Assembly: GCF_026191675.1 (NCBI RefSeq)
Contig: NZ_JAKRRY010000033.1
Coordinates: 1-60,800, forward strand
DNA: 60,800 nucleotides
Origin: Vibrio qingdaonensis
GTDB taxonomy: Bacteria > Pseudomonadota > Gammaproteobacteria > Enterobacterales > Vibrionaceae
Direction: 5' to 3'
This document shows positions 54,690 to 60,800 of this stretch, in pieces. Position 1 is the stretch's first letter; each line of letters opens with the position of its first letter. The notes beneath the pieces were generated by a model. That model was not told where the DNA came from, made no database searches, and saw only the letters and a list, made by a program, of their open reading frames with translations. The position numbers and the translations under genes were made by a program.

Positions 54690-55083
54690 TACGTCAACCT
54701 AAATAATAAATAAAATACTTAATTTTAATTGGTCGTTCTTTAATAAAGTCAGCGAGATATAATAGCTAAGAAAACCCTAGCTCTCCTCGATAATAATTTT
54801 ATTTGAAGGGGACCTCGTTCTTTTTTAATGTTATATAATTATATAAAAATTAAATAGCGTAGGTAAAAGGTGGGAAATGTGAAATTTATTGGTAATTAAT
54901 TTTCATCTTGGTATTTTTATATTAAATACAGTACGTTAATGGTCCTGCCTTGAGTGGTGATTGATAATTTATTAAATAATATAATTTATAATTAATATAT
55001 TATTTACATCTAAAATAAAATCCAGCGTAAACCGAAGAGGTTCATAAAGATGCGGATCGTCTATCTGAACCTGAACTTCCCTA
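54690..55083. other. AT-rich intergenic region, no gene seen
   Basis: Very AT-rich (runs of taataattta), without open frames. It separates the lipoprotein promoter from the left end of the IS5-family element. Confidence 0.4.
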
Positions 55084-56137
55084 GGCTTTGTTGCGTAATT
55101 CAATGGAACTAAATCAAGAACCTACGATCTGCTCAGCTACCTCCATTCTCTCTCGTAGTCCTATGCTTAAGCCTCGTTACAAAACAACCAACTGGAAGCA
55201 ATACAACCAATCACTCATTAACCGTGGTTCTCTGACCTTTTGGATTGATGAAGAAGCAATAAGCGGGTGGGCGCAAAGCAAACAGAATAAGCGCGGGAGG
55301 CCGCGTTGGTTCAGTGATTTAGCTATCACGACAGCACTCATGGTCAAACGAGTTTTTTCTATGCCATTGAGAGCGCTTCAAGGATTTATCGACTCGATAT
55401 TTAGGCTAGCCCATGTACCGTTAAGTTGTCCGCATTACACCTGCATCAGTTGTAGAGCCAAGCAAGTTGAGGTTTCATTTAAGACTAAAACGAGAGGAGC
55501 GATACAGCATCTAGCCATTGATACTACTGGCCTTAAGGTTTATGGCGAAGGCGAATAGAAAGTCAAAAAACACGTTACGGATGGCAAGCGTAGAGTCTGG
55601 CGAAAGCTCCATATTGCCGTCGATACCAACACTCATGAGATCATTGCTGCCGAGCTAAGTTTATCGACGGTTACAGATGGAGAAGTACTCCCGAACTTAC
55701 TGAAACAAACACGCCGAGGTATCCTTGAGGTGTCTGGTGATGGCGCTTACGACACGAGAGCGTGTCACGCTGCTATTAAGATTAAGGGAGCCATTGCACT
55801 TATTCCCCCAAGAGAAGGGGCTGCCTTCTGGGAGCGTGGTCACCCTCGGAATCTCGCCGTGGGTTGCCAGAAATTATACGGCTCAAATAAGTATTGGAAA
55901 GAGCGGTCTGGGTACCACAAACGTTCACTCTCAGAAACAGCGATGTATCGAGTTAAAGAGTTGCTAGGAGGGAAATTGAGCTTAAGAAATTACAATGCCC
56001 AGGTGGGTGAAACTTACGCGATGATAAAAGCGTTGAACAAGCTTACTAGGTTAGGTATGCCTGAAACTTGTCGTATTGACTAAGAAATACGCGAAACGGG
56101 TTGGCTCTATCTCTAAATTTAATTACGCAACAAAGCC
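55084..56137 (+). mobile_element. IS5-family insertion sequence
   Basis: Inverted ends ggctttgttgcgtaatt (55084-55100) and aattacgcaacaaagcc (56121-56137) bound a 1054-base element with one transposase gene. Length and terminal sequence suit the IS903-like branch of IS5. No target-site duplication was recognised at the borders. It is the least decayed of three copies in this window. Confidence 0.9.
55103..56083 (+). pseudogene. IS5-family transposase with internal stop
   Basis: The reading frame runs 326 codons in one phase from 55103 to 56083 and is interrupted only by TAG at 55556-55558, where TGG (Trp) is expected. The N-terminal part has PRYKTTNWKQYNQSLINRGS and KRGRPRWFSDLAI. DTTGLKVYGEGE holds the first DDE aspartate, and the second part has VSGDGAYDTRACHAAI with the second aspartate and YHKRSLSETAMYRVKELLGG with the glutamate. 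A single base change would restore the gene. Suppression or recoding is possible but a dead element is simpler. Confidence 0.85.
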
Positions 56138-56233
56138 ACTCACGCTCTGTAAACACCGTTTGTCGCAATTATAAGAACTATAGATAAAGCAGCTTTATCA
56201 TGGAACTTACAATAACATCAGAAGGAAAGCGTC

Positions 56234-56455
56234 ATGAATGGTAAGAACATAAGAATAGTTATGAGATGGATACACATAGCGTTAGCGCTATTTGTTGGTG
56301 CGGCCTTCTATTCACCCTTAGGAAGCTATGAAGCATATATTACAGCTACGCTATGGGGTCTAATACCAGCACTTGCTTTAACAGGTATTGGTATGTGGAA
56401 ACAGTCGTTAGTTATGAAAGTTTTAAAGCCGATAAGCAAGAAAGCGCACCAGTAA
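56234..56455 (+). CDS. Small two-helix membrane protein
   Basis: The 73-residue protein has AAGGAAAG before its ATG and two hydrophobic segments (WIHIALALFVGAAFYSPL and ATLWGLIPALALTGIGMW), with a basic tail. It looks like a small inner-membrane protein of the kind common in Vibrio. No function can be assigned. A terminator follows. Confidence 0.6.
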   Translation: MNGKNIRIVMRWIHIALALFVGAAFYSPLGSYEAYITATLWGLIPALALTGIGMWKQSLVMKVLKPISKKAHQ

Positions 56456-56467
56456 GGTTAAATTATT

Positions 56468-56495
56468 ACGCGAGAACCAATAGTTCTCGCGTTTG
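56468..56495 (+). terminator. Rho-independent terminator
   Basis: ACGCGAGAAC and GTTCTCGCGT form a 10-base stem with a five-base loop, followed by a T-rich tract, 12 bases past the membrane protein stop. The interval from here to 56800 has no gene. Confidence 0.8.
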
Positions 56496-56800
56496 TTCTT
56501 TTGGCTGCTGGCTCATTGCTGTCCAGAAATGTTTCATAAACAGTTTGTTGTGAAGTTTAAGTCTGTAGAACTATAAAGTTACATATTAGCTACATAAAAA
56601 TGGTTTTAGGCTATAATTCTCACTTAAGTTATTGAAATTAAATTTAAAATTTCCCCTTTACAGGGGGAGAGACACACTTCTCGGATTTTTCAATTCAAGT
56701 TGATTTTTATGTTTACGGTGTAATGACTTAGGTTAGACGGTAGCGTCGCTCGTTACTTAATTCGATGTTAGCTGCCATATGTTACGAGGAGGAACAATAA

Positions 56801-57217
56801 ATGGAATATCCACTTAAAGGAGCATGTCAGTGCGGGCAAGTGACCTATGACTTATATGAAAAACCACTAATGGTTTTTGCTTGCCACTGTACAGAATGCC
56901 AAAAACTGTCTACTAGTCCATTTAGCATCACAGCAGTTGTCGATGCCGAGAAAATAGAGTTTTCTGGTCAACTGAAAAGTTGGGAGCGTTTAGCTGATAG
57001 TGGCAATCGTAATTGCGCGATGTTCTGTCCAAATTGTGGAAACAGAATTTACCATTTCAATCCGGATGCACCGGAAACAGTTAAATTAAAGCTCAAACCA
57101 ACTGAGCTATCTGCAGCTGATATTTTCGAACCTCAAGCACATGTTTGGGTTAGCGAAAAGCTAGATTGGTATCAAATATCAACTAATGTAAAGGTTTTTC
57201 CTAAGCAGCCGAGCTAG
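56801..57217 (+). CDS. GFA family (Mss4-like) zinc protein
   Basis: The 138-residue protein begins MEYPLKGACQCGQVTYDLYE and has ACHCTECQKLSTSPFSI near residue 27, then MFCPNCGNRIYHFNPDA near 73. These CxC...CxxC...CxxC cysteines bind zinc in the glutathione-dependent formaldehyde-activating (GFA) fold. Most members have no proven substrate. AGGAGG precedes the ATG. It is cytosolic and monocistronic. Confidence 0.88.
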   Translation: MEYPLKGACQCGQVTYDLYEKPLMVFACHCTECQKLSTSPFSITAVVDAEKIEFSGQLKSWERLADSGNRNCAMFCPNCGNRIYHFNPDAPETVKLKLKPTELSAADIFEPQAHVWVSEKLDWYQISTNVKVFPKQPS

Positions 57218-57365
57218 CGGTGAACAAGTGTTTAAGATATTAAAATACTTTTTCTAATCTATTGAGGTTTAGTGGGTTTCGTAGCACTAACTTACTTTGG
57301 GCGGTTTTGTCGCAAACAAGGGTGGTAGGTTATGCTTACCCTCAACATTCATCGGCTTTAACATT

Positions 57366-58035
57366 ATGACTATTAAGTTCACTGGCCGTCATTTTCCTTC
57401 TGAGATCATCCTGCAGTCCGTTAGTTACTATATTTCCTATAAGCTAAGCTATCGTGAAATAGAAGAGGTGTTAGCAGAGCGCGGAATCAATGTTGACCAC
57501 TCAACCTTGAACCGTTGGGTCATTAAATATGCCCCCTTGCTTGAGTACCAGGTTCGTAAAATAAAGAAGCCTTTCGCTTCTTCGTGGCGAATGGACGAGA
57601 CGTACATTAACGCCAAAGGTCAGTGGAAATATTACTCTCGAGCGGTTGATAAGTACGGTCATGTCATTGATTTTTTACTCTGTAATCGCCGTGATGAGAA
57701 AGCGGCTCGCGCCTTCTTTACCAAGGCTCGGCTATAATGGATTACCAGAAAAAGTGGTTATCGATAAGAGTGTTGCCAACGCGTTAGCGCTGCATAACAT
57801 CAATGTTCAACTCTGGCTGACAGGGAAGATGCTTAACCTGATTGAAGTGCTTCAAGTTAAGTATCTGAACAACATTGTCGAGCAGAGCCATCGGAAAGTG
57901 AAAGGTAAGATGCATTAGTGCCTGGGATGGAAATCAAATGAAGGTGCAACAGCCACACTCGCTGGTGTGGAGCTGTGGTCGATGATTAAAAATGGGCAGC
58001 TCGACAACCCTGATGGTTATCGGCTCGATGGTAAT
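57366..58035 (+). pseudogene. IS6/IS26-family transposase, broken
   Basis: The frame MTIKFTGRHFPSEIILQSV to the SYREIEEVLAERGINVDHST HTH region and SSWRMDETYINAKGQWKYYS (first catalytic aspartate) is intact to about 57725. A +1 shift then leads to YNGLPEKVVIDKSVANALAL (second aspartate) and IVEQSHRKVKGKMH (glutamate region). A TAG follows, after which LGWKSNEGATATLAGVELWS continues in phase. The element is inactive. A weak left-end-like sequence (ggttttgtcgcaaac) is near 57302; the right end is not recognised. Confidence 0.85.
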
Positions 58036-58189
58036 CGATTGGCGCGTGATGCGCACCACTTATCGTCAAGCCATACAATTGTTAAAAAAGCCCGATCATG
58101 GCGGGTATTTGTTGTCTCGTGAAGGGGGGAGCTGTGGGACCCCCCTCAAGCCCGAGTCAAATTATAAATTTGGAAGGTAGGAAGTCAGT

Positions 58190-58909
58190 ATGAAGAGAGC
58201 TTTTGTTACTACAGTGTTGTTATTTCCACTTTATGTCTTTGCAGGAAATAACCATATTGAATCATTCAGTACGGCTAAAAAGCAGTTAGAACAGAGTGTT
58301 TATTTCGATCATCGAAAAACATTGTATTGTAATGCCAGCTTTGATGGTCAAAAATTCATCATTCCCCCTCCTGGTTTTAAGTCGGATAAATACGAGAAGC
58401 GAGCAAAAAAAGTGGAGTGGGAACATGTCGTCCCAGCCGAAAACTTTGGCCGAACATTTATTGAATGGCGTGAAGGGGATGAGTTATGCGTCAATAGCAA
58501 AGGGCAGGCTTATAAAGGACGACGCTGCGCGAACAAAGCGAATCAAGAATACAGACTGATGCAATCTGATTTGTATAATTTGTTTCCTGCAATTGGTTCG
58601 GTTAATGCGATGCGCAGCAATTACAATTTTACGATGCTACCGAACGAACAGTCTGACTTCGGATTGTGCGCGATGAAAATTAGTGAGCGTAAAGTTGAGC
58701 CGCCGATGAGCGCTCGTGGTCGTATTGCTCGAACGTACTTGTATATGGAAGAGACTTACGCTCGTTACAATATGAGTAAGCAGCAACGTCAGTTAATGAT
58801 GGCATGGGATAAGCAATTTCCTGTGAGTACCTGGGAATGTAAACGAGCTGATCGTATCGAACTTATTCAAGGTAATGTGAATACTATCTTAAAAAAACGC
58901 TGCCATTAA
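58190..58909 (+). CDS. endA: Periplasmic/extracellular endonuclease I
   Basis: This 239-residue nuclease has a signal peptide (residues 1-18, cut after VFA) and the endonuclease I motif VEWEHVVPAENFG near residues 77-89, whose histidine is the general base, plus the conserved MQSDLYNLFPAIGSVNAMRSN block. Eight cysteines fit the disulfides of the Vibrio enzymes Vvn and Dns. It degrades DNA and RNA outside the cytoplasm, limiting DNA uptake and providing nutrients. AGGAAG precedes the ATG. Length and motifs are normal. Confidence 0.93.
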   Translation: MKRAFVTTVLLFPLYVFAGNNHIESFSTAKKQLEQSVYFDHRKTLYCNASFDGQKFIIPPPGFKSDKYEKRAKKVEWEHVVPAENFGRTFIEWREGDELCVNSKGQAYKGRRCANKANQEYRLMQSDLYNLFPAIGSVNAMRSNYNFTMLPNEQSDFGLCAMKISERKVEPPMSARGRIARTYLYMEETYARYNMSKQQRQLMMAWDKQFPVSTWECKRADRIELIQGNVNTILKKRCH

Positions 58910-59147
58910 TCTTCACGACATGATGCCAAGGTTTAGTTGTCGAATCGTATCTAACGTTATCAAAAAATACCGAGTGGTAAGGAAAAGGAAGTGCGAAGTA
59001 TTTTCTTTTTGTTACTGCTGTGCAGGTAGGGCGTAGCCCGTAGGACGGCATAGAGTCCTCACATTTAGAGCTTGGAAGCGTTAGCGAGTAGTCTTTGGTT
59101 ATTGTTAGCGTGTAGCTGGCGCATAATTTACTGTTCATTAACATCAA

Positions 59148-59384
59148 TCACTTTGCCCTGTTTTTAACCGAAAGTGTTTCTTGAGGGTAGAGAGTTTGAG
59201 CGTCGCTAAAGCTTATGGATTTAAAGTGGCTGTACTGAATATCTTTGATTAATTTAGTGTTCAAACTTTTCTGAGTAAATGCACAGTAAATATGTAAGTT
59301 CTTGGTGGCTATAGAGGATAGAGCACTCTCAAGTTGAGTTTCAGTAACAATGTAAATCAAAGGGGGTGTTTCGGAATATCTCAT
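59148..59384 (-). CDS. Possible small hypothetical protein
   Basis: This 78-codon frame, MRYSETPPLIYIVTETQLES and onward, has GAGG upstream of the ATG at a rather long distance. The composition is plausible for a small soluble protein, but no family is recognised and the next 260 bases downstream contain only a doubtful frame. The stretch 58910-59147 includes a small hairpin (gggcgtagccc) of the type seen in Vibrio intergenic repeats. Confidence 0.3.
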   Translation of the reverse strand: MRYSETPPLIYIVTETQLESALSSIATKNLHIYCAFTQKSLNTKLIKDIQYSHFKSISFSDAQTLYPQETLSVKNRAK

Positions 59385-59841
59385 ATAACCATCAGCCTCG
59401 TAAGAGCAGATTGCTGATTACTTGTGTCTGTATAAAGAAAAAGTATAAATAGTCCTAAACTCTGATTGTGTCTCTGCATTGTAAACTGGCGTCCGTTAAG
59501 GTTTTGGGTGAATTTTTACCTTACCATTAGGATGGAAGGCTCCGTGTTACAGGTTGTTTTAATGGCGAGTATCGCTGTACATTATACTCGACCTAAATCC
59601 GGATTTGGGTGGCAAAATGAATAATACCCTATGCGAATGTTAAAAGGTTCAGGCGTAAGCCAGAGTTGCGTATTGAAAAAACTCTACCTCGTTATGACCT
59701 ACTTGGTCAGACTAGCTTTGGGGTGCGTTGTCCTATGGGAAAGCTTTCATTCAAGGTTGAAGTTGGGCATTTAGTCGGGCACCAGTCTACCCAAGGTAAA
59801 ACCGAGAAATAGAAGGGCCCTCTTTAATTGCATAATCGTTA
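59385..59841. other. Region with one possible gene fragment
   Basis: A plus-strand stretch near 59650-59812 reads PELRIEKTLPRYDLLGQTSF and then GVRCPMGKLSFKVEV before a stop, without a start codon; it may be the end of a lost gene. Otherwise nothing is seen. Confidence 0.3.
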
Positions 59842-60414
59842 TCACTCTCGATGCAATAAAAGGTGAATGACTTCATCTTCATGGTCAACTTCTACGCGAT
59901 AAAAGCCTTTGGCTTGCAGCGCTTCAATTAACGCTTCCAACCGATGGGTTTTCACCTTCATTGGCAGTGGTTTAATTTGGTTATTATCTTCATCAAACCC
60001 CTGCTCTATACTTTTTTCTTTCATGTAAAGCGTATCCCGCTCCATTTCTTTTTCGAGATTTTCTAACATAGATGGAAACTGATGCTGCTCAAATAATTCC
60101 GTTAACATGATATAGAGTTCATCAGCCTGCGAAAATTTGGCTTGATACTCGAGGTTCATTTGATTGGCATTCCATAGTTTTTCTTCAAGGTTACCTGTTG
60201 CACTACGGCCAATGCTGAGCATGGTCTTTAGCTCATTTTTACATATCGAAAACTGAGGGTGTTTTATTTTTGGTTTGATGAATTTTACCAAAAATTCATT
60301 TCTTCTTTTCGCTGTCCAATATCCCCCTTGCTGACTTATCGTTAAATACAGGGCGAGAAGCGCATTCGTCACGATCTCATCAAAGGCTTGATAATGTTTA
60401 AGGTTTCGACTCAT
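59842..60414 (-). CDS. DUF2913 family protein
   Basis: The 190-residue protein is soluble and mostly helical, starting MSRNLKHYQAFDEIVTNALL. The YWTAKRRNEFLVKFIKPK segment and the long helical middle (QADELYIMLTELFEQHQFPS) match the DUF2913 family, found almost only in Vibrio and relatives on plasmids and genomic islands. Its function is unknown. The ribosome-binding site is weak. The family name is from memory of the pattern, not from a search. Confidence 0.6.
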   Translation of the reverse strand: MSRNLKHYQAFDEIVTNALLALYLTISQQGGYWTAKRRNEFLVKFIKPKIKHPQFSICKNELKTMLSIGRSATGNLEEKLWNANQMNLEYQAKFSQADELYIMLTELFEQHQFPSMLENLEKEMERDTLYMKEKSIEQGFDEDNNQIKPLPMKVKTHRLEALIEALQAKGFYRVEVDHEDEVIHLLLHRE

Positions 60415-60800
60415 GAATATATTCTTTCTATTTAACGGAAGTTTTAGTTTATTAAAAAAGTGTTGTTAATCTTTTCAAAAGGGGATTTTTGTCAGTCTTT
60501 TCAACTAGAAACTCATAATTTAAAAGTCACCATGCTCCTCTCGGACTGAATCTTTAAAGCCCTAATCTAAAACGAGATAGCTCTAAACTCTGAATACCGT
60601 CACATCACTTCGTTATCCTAGAGAGCTTTTTTACGGTCTTTAATTGCGTGAGATAAACAGGGGCCAGATTGACTGTAAACTGGCTAAAAATGTCAGGATT
60701 AAGCCTCTTTTTTTAAACACAGGCTCAATAGAAAGCAAGAGATCTCAAATATTTGTTTAGTTGATTGATATTGTTGATTTTTCTTGTTCGTTTTTCCAAT
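60415..60800. other. Intergenic region at right edge
   Basis: No open frame with start signals is visible; it probably contains the promoter of the DUF2913 gene and the upstream region of a gene beyond the window. Confidence 0.35.

Noticed and set aside
55556..55558. Programmed readthrough or pyrrolysine/selenocysteine use in the IS transposase
   Set aside because: The codon is TAG in place of a conserved Trp codon with no recoding element seen; a simple nonsense mutation is more likely.
58884..59147. Minus-strand 87-codon frame after endonuclease I
   Set aside because: It overlaps the endA end and contains repeat-like intergenic sequence; no protein character.
1..60800. CRISPR arrays, tRNA or rRNA genes
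   Set aside because: No regularly spaced direct repeats with unique spacers other than the iterons, and no tRNA or rRNA sequence was recognised.

Overview
The window looks like part of a large accessory replicon, most likely a plasmid, of a Vibrio or a close relative in the Vibrionaceae. It is AT-rich. It carries an iteron-type origin with two replication genes, a P1-type ParA/ParB partition pair, a Phd/ParE toxin-antitoxin pair, resolvase remnants and several decayed insertion sequences. Vibrio-type genes such as a secreted endonuclease I, a DUF2913 protein and ToxR-like membrane regulators support the assignment. No relaxase, rRNA, tRNA or CRISPR array was seen. All calls rest on reading the sequence; no database search was run.

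Layout. 1-4.6 kb: a partial Ig-like lipoprotein, an IS remnant, RidA and a membrane-anchored metzincin. 4.6-13 kb: a double-glycine-peptide region. It holds a peptide with a CPBP-type membrane protein downstream, a decayed HlyD-like adaptor, an operon of a second double-glycine peptide, an exported protein and a TcdA/TcdB-like glycosyltransferase, a decayed peptidase-ABC exporter, and a third peptide. 13-17.4 kb: recombinase remnants, toxin-antitoxin, replication helicase, initiator and iterons. 17.4-20.5 kb: a field of pseudogenes ending at a 59-bp near-perfect palindrome. 20.5-25.3 kb: an acetyltransferase, an opine dehydrogenase (CntM-like), tryptophanase and a ToxR-like regulator. 26-28.3 kb: partition genes. 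28.5-33.3 kb: an OprB-like porin, an IbrA/IbrB pair and an aromatic amino acid permease. 34-40.9 kb: a complete-looking opine metallophore operon behind a Zur-like box, and a second ToxR-like regulator. 41-42.2 kb: gene remnants. 42.3-46.6 kb: a 1424-residue secreted protein with a lectin-like start and an EELGH motif. 46.7-51.4 kb: an MFS transporter, an FAD/NAD(P)-binding oxidoreductase and an AbrB-family membrane protein. 51.5-60.8 kb: lipoproteins, an IS5-family element, an IS6-family relic, a GFA enzyme, endonuclease I and DUF2913.

How the genes work together. The best-defined system is the operon at 39.9-34.0 kb on the minus strand: periplasmic binding protein, FecCD-type permease, FecE-type ATPase, nicotianamine-synthase-like CntL, opine dehydrogenase CntM and an EamA exporter. 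These would make, export and re-import a staphylopine/pseudopaline-type metallophore, and the Zur-like box suggests control by zinc. A second CntM paralogue at 21-22.4 kb lies with an acetyltransferase and tryptophanase but no CntL. Each CntM cluster has one member of a pair of closely similar ToxR-like regulators nearby. The second notable system is the group of double-glycine-leader peptides with a candidate immunity protein and a TcdB-like glycosyltransferase, whose dedicated export genes are broken.
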